Shown in pieces: positions 27,041 through 36,198 of a DNA stretch of 64,000 nt. This DNA is from Paraburkholderia franconis (GTDB lineage Bacteria; Pseudomonadota; Gammaproteobacteria; Burkholderiales; Burkholderiaceae), in the NCBI RefSeq assembly GCF_009362735.1, contig NZ_WHNP01000006.1, positions 62,001 to 126,000 of the forward strand. The letters are read 5' to 3'. Position 1 is the first letter of the stretch, and each line of letters opens with the position of its first letter. A program made the position numbers and the translations under genes. Under the pieces are notes generated by a model, which was not told where the DNA came from, did no database searches, and saw only the letters and a list, made by a program, of their open reading frames with translations.

Positions 27041-28630
27041 GTGCAGTTTCCGGTAAGAAAAGGGATCGCCGCGCTGTCGGTTCTTACGATCTCGTTGATA
27101 ATCGCCGGCTGTGCGAGTACCGGGCACATTGCTCCCGAATCCACCCGCACCGATCCCGCCACGCTCGATGTCGGCGCCGCGATCCGCGCGGCCAATGCCG
27201 ACGCCCAATGGCCCGCCGCCGACTGGTGGCGCGCCTATAACGATTCGCAGCTGAACGCATGGATCGAAGCGGCGCAGGCGGGCAATCCGTCGCTCGCCGC
27301 GGCGCAGGCGCGCGTGCGCGAGGCGCAGTCGATGGCGGGCGTCGCGAAGTCCGCGCTGCTGCCGCAAGTCAACGGCAGCATGCAGATCCAGCGCAAGCAA
27401 TGGCCGGACAACGTCTTTTACGGCCCCGGCCCGCTCGCCGGCCAGGAATCGTGGAACAACACGGCCGAGCTCGGCCTGTCGTACCACCTCGACCTGTGGG
27501 GCAAGGACAAGAACGCCGCCGAACAGGCACTCGACGTCGCGCATGCCCGCGCCGCCGACTACCGCGCCGCGCAGCTCGAACTCGAATCGAACATCGTGCG
27601 CGCCTACATCGATATGTCGCTGAACTACGCGCTGCTCGACATCGCGAAGTCGACGCTCGAACAGCAGCAACAGGTCGCCGCGCTGGCGAACCGGCGCCTG
27701 AAGGGCGGCATCGGCACGCAGCTCGAAGTCGCGCAGGCGGAAGCGCCGCTGCCCGAATACGAACGCCAGATCGACGCGATCGAGGAATCGATCGCGCTCG
27801 GCCGCAACCAGCTTGCCGCGCTCGCGGGCAAGGGGCCCGGCGCGGGCGATTCGATCACGCGCCCGCAGCTGGCGCTATCCGCGTTCGCCGGCCTGCCGTC
27901 GACGCTGCCCGCCGAGCTGATCGGCCATCGCCCCGACATCGTCGCCGCGCGCTGGACGGTCGCCGCGCAGGCGCGCGGCATCGACGTCGCGAAGGCCGAC
28001 TTCTATCCGAACATCGACCTGCTCGCGTCCGTCGGCGGTTATGCGGCGATGGGGCCGCTGTTCGGCTTTCTGAAGTCGGCGTCGGGCGGCTGGACGGCGG
28101 GCCCCGCGCTGTCGCTGCCGATCTTCACGGGAGGACGTCTGCGCTCGCAACTGGGCGCGGCATCGGCGGGCTACGACGTGGCCGTCGAGCAATACAACCA
28201 GACGATCGTCACCGCGCTCAAGGAAATTGCCGACGAGGTCGTGCGCATGCGCTCGCTCGATACGCAGCTGAAGGACGCGCAGCGTTCCGTCGCGACGGCG
28301 AACAAGAGCTACCAGCTTGCGCGCGAGGGTTATCGGCGCGGCCTGACCGACTACGTGAACGTGCTGATCGCGCAGACGCAATTGCTGCGCGCGCAGGAAG
28401 GCGTCGCGAAGGTGCAGGCCGAGCAGTTGTCGGCGCACGCGACCCTCGTCACCGCGCTCGGCGGCGGCCTGATCGATCCCGCCGATGGTCCGACGCAAAA
28501 GGACGTGCTGCCCGCGCATGGCAAGGACAGGACGGCGGATCGCGCGGGCGCTTCCACGGCTGACGCGCCGAAGGACGCGTCGAAGCGCACATCGAACAGC
28601 GCGGCGACGGGCGCGTCCGCCGTCCGCTAA
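27041..28630 (+). CDS. NodT-family outer membrane efflux lipoprotein
   Basis: TolC-type outer membrane channel (529 residues) of a tripartite pump. The signal peptide ends in a lipobox LIIAGC, with the acylated cysteine at residue 24. Two OEP repeats follow, with long coiled helices (AAQARVREAQSMAGVAKSAL; DEVVRMRSLDTQLKDAQ). The last about 50 residues are a low-complexity tail rich in Lys, Asp, Ala and Thr. The start is GTG at 27041, behind GGAGAG. First gene of the four-gene efflux operon. Confidence 0.92.
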   Translation: MQFPVRKGIAALSVLTISLIIAGCASTGHIAPESTRTDPATLDVGAAIRAANADAQWPAADWWRAYNDSQLNAWIEAAQAGNPSLAAAQARVREAQSMAGVAKSALLPQVNGSMQIQRKQWPDNVFYGPGPLAGQESWNNTAELGLSYHLDLWGKDKNAAEQALDVAHARAADYRAAQLELESNIVRAYIDMSLNYALLDIAKSTLEQQQQVAALANRRLKGGIGTQLEVAQAEAPLPEYERQIDAIEESIALGRNQLAALAGKGPGAGDSITRPQLALSAFAGLPSTLPAELIGHRPDIVAARWTVAAQARGIDVAKADFYPNIDLLASVGGYAAMGPLFGFLKSASGGWTAGPALSLPIFTGGRLRSQLGAASAGYDVAVEQYNQTIVTALKEIADEVVRMRSLDTQLKDAQRSVATANKSYQLAREGYRRGLTDYVNVLIAQTQLLRAQEGVAKVQAEQLSAHATLVTALGGGLIDPADGPTQKDVLPAHGKDRTADRAGASTADAPKDASKRTSNSAATGASAVR

Positions 28631-28645
28631 CGGGAGAAGCCGCCG

Positions 28646-30877
28646 ATGTCCACCAACCACTCCGTCTCCCGCACGCCCCGGACACCCGGCGCGCTCTACG
28701 CCGCGTTCGTCGACTGGGCGTGCACCGACGGCCGCACGTGGATCTACCTCTTCAAGGCGCTCGCCGCGTGTTTTCTCGCGCTCGGCATCGCGATGCGGCT
28801 CGACCTGCCCCAGCCGCGTACCGCGATGACGACCGTGTTCATCGTGATGCAGCCGCAAAGCGGGATGGTGTTCGCGAAGAGCTTCTACCGGATCTGCGGC
28901 ACGCTGATCGGTCTCGTCGTGATGCTCGCGCTGATCGGCCTGTTCGCGCAGCAGCCGGAACTTTTCATCATGTCGACGGCGATCTGGGTCGGCATCTGCA
29001 CGGCGGGCGCCGCGCGCAACCGCAACTTCCGCTCGTACGGCTTCGTGCTGGCGGGCTACACGGCGGCGCTGATCGGCATTCCCGCCTCGCAGCATCCCGA
29101 TGGCGCGTTCATGACGGCGCTCACGCGGGTCGCGGAAGTCGTGGTCGGCATCGTCTGTTCGGGCGTCGTGAGCGCGCTGGTGTTCCCGGAGCACGCGGGC
29201 GAGCAGATGCGCAGCACGGTGCGCACGCGCTTCTCTTCGTTCGTCGACTACGTGTGCGCGGCGCTATCGGGCAAGGCCGATCGCGCGCGCATCGAGGACA
29301 CCAATGCGAAGTTCGTCGCCGACATCGTGGGCTTCGAGGCCGTGCGCAGCGTCGCCGTGTTCGAGAATCCCGATTCGCGGATGCGCAACGGCCGCCTGTC
29401 GCGTCTGAACAGCGAGTTCATGACGGCATCGACGCGCTTTCACGCGCTGCATCAGCTGATGAACCGTCTGCGCGCAGCGGGCGCGACGGCCGCCGTGGCC
29501 GCGCTCGAACCGTACTTCCGCGAGATCGCGCCGTTGCTGAGCAAATCGGGCGAGCCCGTGCTCACGGCCGCCGACGCCGCGCACGCCGCCGCGCAGCTCG
29601 AAACCTACAAGGCCGAACTGCCGAAGCGCGTGCGGGCGACGCGCACCGAACTCGAAGGCGACGCCGACGTGCCCTTGCTCGATTTCGACACGGGCGCGGA
29701 ACTGCTGTACCGCTTCGTCGACGATCTGCACGCGTATGCGGCGACCTACGCGTCGCTCGCCGTCGCGACGCATGAACGCGAGCGCTGGATCGAGCGCTAC
29801 GAACCGAAGACGAACGGCATCGCGGCGGGCGTCGCGGGTCTGCGCGCGGCGATCGTGATGTCGATACTCGGCGCCTTCTGGATCGCCACCGCCTGGCCGA
29901 GCGGCGCGACGCTCACGCTGGACGCAGCCGCCGTCTGCGCGCTCGCATCCTCGTCGCCGAATCCGACGCGCACGGTGTTCCAGATGGCTGCTGGCACGAC
30001 GCTGTCGTCGCTGCTCGCGATGGTGCTGACGTTCGGCATCTATCCGCATATCGACGGCTTTGCGCTGTTGTGCGCGGCGCTCACGCCGTTCCTCGCGCTC
30101 GGCGTGTGGATGACAACGCGCCCGAAGCTGGCCGGCTATGGCGTCGGCTATTGCATCTTCTTCTGCTATCTCGCGGGCCCCGACAACGTGATTCATTACG
30201 ACCCGAGCAGCTTCATCAACGATGCGCTCGCGCTCGTGATCTCGATGCTGGTCGCGTCGATCGCGTTCGCCGTGCTGTTGCCGCCGTCGACGCCATGGCT
30301 GCGCAACCGTCTGCTGAACGACCTGCGCGCTCAGGTGGTGCTCGCGTGCCGAGGGCGCATCGGACCCCGGTGGGAGCGTCTGTGGCGTCTGCGCGCACGC
30401 TTCGAGAGCGGCACGCGCGACCTGATGCACCAGATCAACGCACTCGCGCCGAACGAGCCCGACGTGAAGCGCGACACGATGCGCTGGATGTTCGCGGTGC
30501 TGGAAATCGGCAACGCGACGATCGACTTGCGCGGCGAAATCGCGACGCTGCCGCGCGATGCGCGCTACGCGCCGTCGATGCCGTGGCGCGTGACGCTGCG
30601 CTCGACGTGCGACGCAATCGCGCGTCTCTTCGCGCGGCCGCGCGCCAGGCGCCTCGACCACGCACTCGCCGCGACGGCCGATGCGATCGCCGCCGTCCAG
30701 CAGACGCTCGCGACGTTCGCGCCGCCGCGCGAAGAGCGTCATCGGTTGCAACGCATCTTGAGCCACCTGCATTTCATCCGGAGCGCGCTGCTCGATCCGC
30801 AATCGCCGCTGGGGCAGCTCGGCGCCGATGGCGACGCGAGCAGCGGCGCGCCACAAGGAGTTCGCCATGCCACGTGA
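28646..30877 (+). CDS. FUSC-family (AaeB-like) inner membrane efflux protein
   Basis: Inner-membrane pump component (743 residues) of the aromatic acid exporter family. It has two membrane bundles, about 33-180 (FKALAACFLALGIAMRLDLP with TVFIVMQPQSGMV) and about 385-550, separated by a soluble helical region and followed by a cytoplasmic tail. It should export aromatic carboxylates or related toxic acids, in the manner of AaeB; the real substrate is unknown. Start ATG 28646 behind GGGAGAAG, 15 bases after the NodT stop. It overlaps the DUF1656 gene by 11 bases. Confidence 0.9.
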   Translation: MSTNHSVSRTPRTPGALYAAFVDWACTDGRTWIYLFKALAACFLALGIAMRLDLPQPRTAMTTVFIVMQPQSGMVFAKSFYRICGTLIGLVVMLALIGLFAQQPELFIMSTAIWVGICTAGAARNRNFRSYGFVLAGYTAALIGIPASQHPDGAFMTALTRVAEVVVGIVCSGVVSALVFPEHAGEQMRSTVRTRFSSFVDYVCAALSGKADRARIEDTNAKFVADIVGFEAVRSVAVFENPDSRMRNGRLSRLNSEFMTASTRFHALHQLMNRLRAAGATAAVAALEPYFREIAPLLSKSGEPVLTAADAAHAAAQLETYKAELPKRVRATRTELEGDADVPLLDFDTGAELLYRFVDDLHAYAATYASLAVATHERERWIERYEPKTNGIAAGVAGLRAAIVMSILGAFWIATAWPSGATLTLDAAAVCALASSSPNPTRTVFQMAAGTTLSSLLAMVLTFGIYPHIDGFALLCAALTPFLALGVWMTTRPKLAGYGVGYCIFFCYLAGPDNVIHYDPSSFINDALALVISMLVASIAFAVLLPPSTPWLRNRLLNDLRAQVVLACRGRIGPRWERLWRLRARFESGTRDLMHQINALAPNEPDVKRDTMRWMFAVLEIGNATIDLRGEIATLPRDARYAPSMPWRVTLRSTCDAIARLFARPRARRLDHALAATADAIAAVQQTLATFAPPREERHRLQRILSHLHFIRSALLDPQSPLGQLGADGDASSGAPQGVRHAT

Positions 30878-31067
30878 GATCGCCGTCCTCGACGCGTACA
30901 TGCCCGCGATCGTGCTGCTGTTCATTGCGGGCGCCGCGATCACGTGGGTGCTGGACCGCGTGATCGCCTATACGGGCGTGTATCGCATCGTATGGCACCC
31001 GTCCCTGTTCCGCGCGAGCCTGCTCGTGTGTGTGTGCGGCGTGTTGGGCCTCGCCGTTTATCGTTGA
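30867..31067 (+). CDS. DUF1656 (AaeX-like) small membrane protein
   Basis: A 66-residue protein with two membrane helices (about 10-28 and 45-62). It carries the family segment YRIVWHPSLFRASLLVCV. DUF1656 proteins accompany FUSC and HlyD partners in aae-type pumps; the role is not known. Start ATG 30867 lies inside the end of the FUSC gene (11-base overlap). Confidence 0.87.
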   Translation: MPREIAVLDAYMPAIVLLFIAGAAITWVLDRVIAYTGVYRIVWHPSLFRASLLVCVCGVLGLAVYR

Positions 31068-31080
31068 CCAGAGTCGAATC

Positions 31081-31944
31081 ATGACTATCAGAAACATCAT
31101 TGGGTTTATCGCGACAGCCATCGTGTTCGTCGTCGCGATCTTGATCGGGCGTACGCTGTGGGTGCATTACATGGACGAGCCGTGGACGCGCGACGGCCGC
31201 GTGCGCGCCGAGGTCGTGAACATTGCGCCCGATGTGTCGGGCGCCGTCGTCCAGTTGCCCGTGCGCGACAACCAGTTCGTCCACAAGGGCGATCTGCTGA
31301 TGCAGATCGATCCGTCGCACTATCAGATCGCCATCGAGCAGGCGCAGGCCGCCGTCGCCGCGCGCAAGGCCGAGTTGCAGATGCGCCGTGACGATGCGCA
31401 GCGTCGCGCGGATATGGACAGCCTCGTCGTATCGAAAGAAAGCCGCGAGAACGCGACGCACACCGCAACGGCTGCCGAGGCGCAGTATCAGCAGGCGCTC
31501 GCCGCGCTCGATGCGGCGAAGCTCAACCTCGAGCGGACTCGTGTCGTGTCGCCCGTCGACGGCTACGTGACCAACCTGAACGTCTATCGCGGCGACTATG
31601 CGATTGCGGGATCAGCGAAGCTCGCTATCGTCGATAGCCACTCGTTCTGGGTCTATGGGTACTTCGAGGAGACGAAGCTGCCTCACGTGAAGGTCGGCGA
31701 CAAGGCCGATATCCGGCTGATGAGCGGCGGCACGCTGAAAGGCCACGTCGAGAGCATCTCGCGAGGAATTTACGACCGGGACAACCCGGAAAGCCGTGAA
31801 TTGCTGGCCGATGTGAATCCGACGTTCAACTGGGTGAGACTGGCGCAGCGCGTGCCGGTGCGGGTGAAGATCGATTCGGTGCCGGACGGTGTGCTGCTTT
31901 CTGCGGGGACGACCTGTACTGTCGTGGTGACGCCTTCTTTGTGA
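31081..31944 (+). CDS. HlyD-family periplasmic adaptor (AaeA-like)
   Basis: Membrane fusion protein (287 residues) joining the FUSC pump to the NodT channel. One N-terminal membrane anchor (about 5-27), then a split biotinyl-lipoyl domain (RVRAEVVNIAPDVSGAVVQL and VVSPVDGYVTNLNVYRGDYA) around an alpha-hairpin (about 85-150), and a beta-barrel domain. Start ATG 31081. Last gene of the operon; the convergent toxin gene ends 11 bases further on. Confidence 0.92.
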   Translation: MTIRNIIGFIATAIVFVVAILIGRTLWVHYMDEPWTRDGRVRAEVVNIAPDVSGAVVQLPVRDNQFVHKGDLLMQIDPSHYQIAIEQAQAAVAARKAELQMRRDDAQRRADMDSLVVSKESRENATHTATAAEAQYQQALAALDAAKLNLERTRVVSPVDGYVTNLNVYRGDYAIAGSAKLAIVDSHSFWVYGYFEETKLPHVKVGDKADIRLMSGGTLKGHVESISRGIYDRDNPESRELLADVNPTFNWVRLAQRVPVRVKIDSVPDGVLLSAGTTCTVVVTPSL

Positions 31945-31955
31945 GCCATGCCCTT

Positions 31956-32825
31956 TCAGGGCTCGGCCATGAAGCCGTCACGGAACGCGTCGACGTCTGC
32001 CTCCAGCCTGTCTGCGAAGCCGTCTTCGAATGGGGCGGCGGCCGCGCGTGCCAGCAGGTCCCTCACAAGCGTCTGGTAAGTGCGTTCGTCTCCGAGCAGC
32101 GAGCGAACCTTGTCACGCGTCGACGGCAACGCGAGATTCCGTGCGTCACGTCCGAGCAGCGCGCACGAAGCCGTCGAGTCGTTAAACGCATAGGCTTCCA
32201 TCAGATCGGCTGCGTCGGTCCACACGCGCTCTTCGTTACCCGCCCACAGATAACTTCGCAGAATGAGCAACAGGTCGGAGGCGTCCTTGTTTTCCTGTCG
32301 TCTACGGTCTTCCCAGGCTAGCAGTTTGAGCAGCGTAAGCGCCGGGAGCGTGACGACGGGCACCACCAGATCGGCTTCGATTTCGATCTGAGACGCCGTG
32401 TCGACGGCCTCGCTGAAGCCGAGCACCGTGAGAACGAACTCCCCTTCGGGCGGCCATGCGATCGAACCCTTCGGTACTTCGATGTCGCCGAAAGGCACCA
32501 GGTCGAGCGGGATCGTCATGCCTGTGTCGGCGTGCCCGAACAACAGCCGCTGCGGAGCGCGATGGTCCTGACGGAAGCCCTCCACGTTCACGAGCTCGCC
32601 GATCAGCACCTCGTACGATGCCCAGTTGACTGCGCAGACGGCCACATCGACGTCTCGCGTGGCTCGCTCGGCGCGAATGCCGTACACATGCCAGAGAACG
32701 ATGTCGCGCGCCGTTGCTCCCGCGATCACGAACGGCGTGCCCAGACGCTTCGTCGCATCGCAGACTCGCCTGAGCAGCGCCGAAGTGGCGGGGTGCATGG
32801 GACGCTCTTCGCTGACTCTAAGCAT
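31956..32825 (-). CDS. AbiEii/AbiGii-type nucleotidyltransferase toxin
   Basis: A 289-residue nucleotidyltransferase of the DUF1814 group, the toxin of type IV (AbiE) systems. The NTase core is visible: IAGATARD (in place of the usual GGxA/GS loop), then TRDVDVAV with the metal-binding DxD (about 58-62), and the downstream LLKLLAWEDR...KDASDLLL block. Known AbiEii toxins halt growth reversibly and can abort phage infection. The start ATG overlaps the antitoxin stop by 8 bases (ATGCTTAG). An alternative start is Met10. Target unknown. Confidence 0.86.
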   Translation of the reverse strand: MLRVSEERPMHPATSALLRRVCDATKRLGTPFVIAGATARDIVLWHVYGIRAERATRDVDVAVCAVNWASYEVLIGELVNVEGFRQDHRAPQRLLFGHADTGMTIPLDLVPFGDIEVPKGSIAWPPEGEFVLTVLGFSEAVDTASQIEIEADLVVPVVTLPALTLLKLLAWEDRRRQENKDASDLLLILRSYLWAGNEERVWTDAADLMEAYAFNDSTASCALLGRDARNLALPSTRDKVRSLLGDERTYQTLVRDLLARAAAAPFEDGFADRLEADVDAFRDGFMAEP

Positions 32826-33885
32826 GAAGATTTCCGACGTAGCGCTCGTATAGGTGTCTCGCGACGGACAGGTTCCGGCTATCTCCGGATGCGATCAGAT
32901 CGGCGTACACAAGCAATGGATGCACGACGGGGAGTGACGGCGACGTGTCCCATCCATAATCGGCCGGTTCGCGCCAGAAGGATGCAAGAACCTCCACTTC
33001 GCCGTCTGGACTCGGGCGCAGGCGCGCCTCCTTCAAGAAGTCTGCACCCAGGTTCTGACGCGCGTAGATCGTCACACGAACCGCCTTGAGCTCTTGCGCG
33101 ACGAGATCCGCCGCGGCCTCGCCGCCAAGCCGGGCATCGAACTTGAGGAAGTCGAACGCACGCCACCAGTCCGGCGACGTGGCGGTATACGTCGACAATG
33201 CCAGCTTCGGCCTCAGGCGCGTAGGGTACAGGCTCACCCATTCATCGACATATTTCTGCCAGTCCGGGAAGATTCGCTCGCCGTTTCGGCGCGTGACGAG
33301 CAGACCACGCGCCAGCAGATCGTCGACCACCTGATTCACCGTGCTCAAGGCTGCGCCGGACGCTTCCGCGATCTTGCGGTATGGCTCGCTCGCGAGACCC
33401 GGTTGCGTGGCGAGCGCGAACATCACCTGCAAGCCTTTGCTGGTCGTGGACCGCGAAGTCTGCGTGCCCGTTGCCCACGGCAGTCGCGGGCGGCCCACGA
33501 TCATGATCGTGGCCTCGGGCTCCCGGATGAACGCGTTGCCGACCGCATCGAGAAAGGGGATGTTGCGATCGATCAGGTCCATCGCCAGGTCGGGGTCGAC
33601 ATATGGCGCGACCAGCATGAGCGGACGGCCGTCGACACTGGCGGATTGCAGGCGGTCGGAGACGAGAAGAACGTTGGCGCGGTTGGCACGGGAAGCCACA
33701 TGAACGGGCATCACCAGCTTCTTGCCGTCGATATCGAACTGGATGGCGCCGTCGGCTTCCAGGCTAATTCTGGAGGCGGCGACCGGTTTAGCCTTGTAAA
33801 TGCGCGTCGAAGACTGGAACGCGCTACACGCTCCAGCCAGAATTTGCTGCCCGGTTATCGACAGAACGTCGGGTCGCGAGATCAT
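32818..33885 (-). CDS. AbiEi-family antitoxin / autoregulator
   Basis: A 355-residue partner of the toxin. The middle region (about 150-205) is a winged helix (PYRKIAEASGAALSTVNQVV, then GLLVTRRNGERIF), flanked by an N-terminal segment and the C-terminal AbiEi domain ending with HPLLVYADLIASGDSRN. In studied AbiE systems this protein both neutralises the toxin and represses its own promoter. That agrees with the operator array directly upstream (33897-33951 and 34014-34050). Start ATG 33885 behind AAAGGTG. Confidence 0.84.
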   Translation of the reverse strand: MISRPDVLSITGQQILAGACSAFQSSTRIYKAKPVAASRISLEADGAIQFDIDGKKLVMPVHVASRANRANVLLVSDRLQSASVDGRPLMLVAPYVDPDLAMDLIDRNIPFLDAVGNAFIREPEATIMIVGRPRLPWATGTQTSRSTTSKGLQVMFALATQPGLASEPYRKIAEASGAALSTVNQVVDDLLARGLLVTRRNGERIFPDWQKYVDEWVSLYPTRLRPKLALSTYTATSPDWWRAFDFLKFDARLGGEAAADLVAQELKAVRVTIYARQNLGADFLKEARLRPSPDGEVEVLASFWREPADYGWDTSPSLPVVHPLLVYADLIASGDSRNLSVARHLYERYVGNLHA

Positions 33886-33896
33886 CCGGCACCTTT

Positions 33897-33951
33897 TGTA
33901 CGATTTCTGAGTAGTGTACGAAAAAATCGTACAGAGTCAAGAAATCGTACA
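33897..33951. promoter_or_regulatory. Three tandem operator sites over the AbiE promoter
   Basis: The full site TGTACGA-AAAAA-TCGTACA is at 33915-33933. A left half-site TGTACGA lies exactly 18 bases before it (33897) and a right half-site TCGTACA exactly 18 bases after its right half (33945). The three sites therefore share one 18-bp register and cover the predicted -10, spacer and -35. Probably bound by the AbiEi protein. Confidence 0.65.
33913..33940 (-). promoter_or_regulatory. Predicted promoter of the AbiE operon
   Basis: Leftward -35 TTGACT (33935-33940) and -10 TACACT (33913-33918) with a 16-base spacer. The spacer is almost exactly the central palindrome of the operator array. Confidence 0.6.
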
Positions 33952-34013
33952 CGGCGGATGTAACCCATTGAAAAACAAAGATATCGAAAACTCTTTGTAT
34001 GTTTTTCTGTCCC

Positions 34014-34050
34014 TGTACGAAAAAATCATACCCTATGATTTTTTCGTACA
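34014..34050. promoter_or_regulatory. Perfect 37-bp palindrome, two further operator copies
   Basis: Arms of 17 bases (34014-34030 and 34034-34050) around CCC, each containing TGTACGAAAAAATCATA in opposite orientation. Read as 19-base sites, the two copies are again 18 bases apart. It lies 16 bases beyond the chemoreceptor stop and may also act as its terminator. Confidence 0.65.
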
Positions 34051-34065
34051 CTGCCCCTTTCAGCG

Positions 34066-35736
34066 TCACTCCCGTAATGAGAACTTCGCCACCGCCGCCT
34101 TCAACGCATGCGCCTGATCATCGAGCGCCCGAGCCGCCGCCGTCGCCTGCTCGACGAGCGCTGCATTCTGCTGGGTCCCCGCATCCATCTGCGAAACGGC
34201 GAGATTGATCTCTTCGATTCCGGAGCTCTGCTCGGCGGAAGCGGCCGAGATCTCCCCCATGATGTCGGTGACACGCTTCACGGCCTTCACGACTTCATCC
34301 ATCGTCTGCCCCGCGTCCTGCGCGAGCTGCGAGCCGTTGCTCGCGCGCTCGACCGACGTGCTGATCAAGCCCTTGATCTCCTTCGCCGCGGCGGCGCTGC
34401 GTTGCGCGAGGTTGCGCACTTCGCCCGCCACTACCGAGAATCCGCGGCCTTCTTCGCCGGCGCGCGCCGCTTCGACGGCAGCATTGAGCGCGAGGATGTT
34501 CGTCTGGAACGCGATCCCCTCGATCACGCCGATGATGTCGCCGATGCTCTTCGCGCTGTCGTTGATCTCGCCCATCGTCGACACGACGCGGCTCACCACT
34601 TCGCCGCCCTTCTCCGCGATCGCCGATGCATTGTCGGCCATCGTGCGCGCCTGCTTCGCGTTGTCCGCGTTCTGGCGCACCGTCGATGTCAGCTCTTCCA
34701 TGCTGCTCGCCGTGCGCTCGAGCGCCATCGCCTGCTGCTCGGTACGCTGCGACAGATCGAGATTGCCCATCGAAATCTCGCCCGATGCGGACGCAATCGC
34801 CTCGGCGCTCGCCGCGATATGCGCGACCGTCGACGAAAGGCCGTCCTGCATGTCGCGCAGCGCGAACAGCATGCTGGACTTATCGCGCTTGCCGAGCACG
34901 ATGTCGTTCGACAGATCGCCCGCCGCGATGCGGCTGGCGATCTCCTTCGCGTACACGGGCTCGCCGCCCAGCTGGCGCGAGAGACGCCGCACCACCCATT
35001 CGCTGATCACGAACGCGAGCACGATCAGCGCGACCGTCATCACGGCCATCATCACGAATGAGGACTGATAGATGAACGACGACGCGTCGATGGTCGCCTT
35101 CGCCGCCTTGCCGCGCTGCGCGACGAGTTCGTCGACGAGCTTTTCGAGCTTGCCCGTCTCGACGAGTAGCGACACGTCCTGCGTGCCGACCTGCCAGTTC
35201 ATCTGCGACAGGTCGAGCGGCTGCGCCTTCACGAGCGTCACGAAATCGCGCAGATGCCCGCTCCATACGCCGATCGCGTCGGCGAATTTCTTCTGCTGCG
35301 CGGCGACCTCGGCGGAATCGGCGTATTGCTGGAGCGTATTGAGTTCGGCCGACAGACCCGCCAGGTCTTTGTCGATGTCGGCGCCGAGCTCGTCGCGTTC
35401 CTTCGCGGTCGTTGCCGTCAGCAGCATCTTCTGGGCGCGGCTCGCGCGCAACAAGTAGCCGCGCGCTTCCTCGGCGGCCCGGCTCGCGACGTGGCCCTGC
35501 TCGTAGATCGAGCGCATCTGGCCGTTGAGCCGGCTGATCTGGGTCAGCGAGAACACGCCGATCGCCAGCGTGCCGACGAGCAGCACGGCAAAGGCGAAGC
35601 GCAACGTCGTCTTCACGGACCATCCACGCGGCTTGCCGCCCGCTGCCCGCTGCCCCGAACGCGCCGGCCCACCGGCCGCTTCGCCATCCGCCACGAACCC
35701 CGCGCCCGGCTGGCCACCCAGCGAAACTGCTTTCAT
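34066..35736 (-). CDS. Methyl-accepting chemotaxis protein
   Basis: Inner-membrane chemoreceptor (556 residues from ATG 35736). Order: N-terminal cytoplasmic stretch, membrane helix 1 (about 45-62), periplasmic four-helix-type ligand domain, membrane helix 2 (FVMMAVMTVALIVLAFVISE), HAMP domain, and a long signalling coil whose tip carries the conserved EGIAFQTNILALNAAVEAAR, then GFSVVAGEVRNLAQRS. No C-terminal NWETF-like CheR tether. The frame opens 17 codons earlier (35787), and that start is possible. Ligand unknown. Confidence 0.9.
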   Translation of the reverse strand: MKAVSLGGQPGAGFVADGEAAGGPARSGQRAAGGKPRGWSVKTTLRFAFAVLLVGTLAIGVFSLTQISRLNGQMRSIYEQGHVASRAAEEARGYLLRASRAQKMLLTATTAKERDELGADIDKDLAGLSAELNTLQQYADSAEVAAQQKKFADAIGVWSGHLRDFVTLVKAQPLDLSQMNWQVGTQDVSLLVETGKLEKLVDELVAQRGKAAKATIDASSFIYQSSFVMMAVMTVALIVLAFVISEWVVRRLSRQLGGEPVYAKEIASRIAAGDLSNDIVLGKRDKSSMLFALRDMQDGLSSTVAHIAASAEAIASASGEISMGNLDLSQRTEQQAMALERTASSMEELTSTVRQNADNAKQARTMADNASAIAEKGGEVVSRVVSTMGEINDSAKSIGDIIGVIEGIAFQTNILALNAAVEAARAGEEGRGFSVVAGEVRNLAQRSAAAAKEIKGLISTSVERASNGSQLAQDAGQTMDEVVKAVKRVTDIMGEISAASAEQSSGIEEINLAVSQMDAGTQQNAALVEQATAAARALDDQAHALKAAVAKFSLRE

Positions 35737-36198
35737 ATTTCCCGTCCCCACATGACTAACAACAACCGGAAAGGTCGGTTCCGGCATGCCTTCTTTTCTC
35801 TCCGGGTTGACGGCATCGCCGACGGTGTTCTTGAGGCCCGCCGTCCTGTCATCGCCCGGTCCTCGGCGCGCCGCTTCGTGGGCCGCGCGCCGCGCCGGAT
35901 TTATACACGGCCAAAATTCGCCCGGCGCGTTTCCGACGCGTTGCGCTCACTTGCCTGATCGGCTGGCGCGAATATCGGCGGCGCGAAAGGCGCTCCACGA
36001 CAGTGCTCACGGGAGCCGCCCCGCACCGGAAGCAGGCATGCTCACCCGAATTGCGTGTCTGGTTCACGACAAAACTTGGCCGGACAATTGGCGGGAGACA
36101 CACTACACTTCGTCAAACGCTAAAAACATCGGCCGCCGCCGACGGTTTGCCCGACCGCCGACGCTGGCATCCCGAGTCACTCTCTCCAGACCGACCAC
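35737..36198. other. Intergenic region between chemoreceptor and fsr
   Basis: 462 bases between divergent genes. I see no RNA gene or convincing promoter. A TAAA-N13-GCCGACGG match at 36121-36145 resembles a flagellar sigma site but has the wrong spacing and faces fsr. Confidence 0.4.

Noticed and set aside
33886..34065. Insertion sequence remnant as the source of the inverted repeats
   Set aside because: No transposase frame or target duplication is visible. The repeats are short, phased at 18 bp and centred on a promoter, which fits operators better.
36121..36145. Possible flagellar sigma promoter TAAA-N13-GCCGACGG
   Set aside because: Spacing is two bases short, the -10 is imperfect, and it points toward fsr rather than the chemoreceptor.
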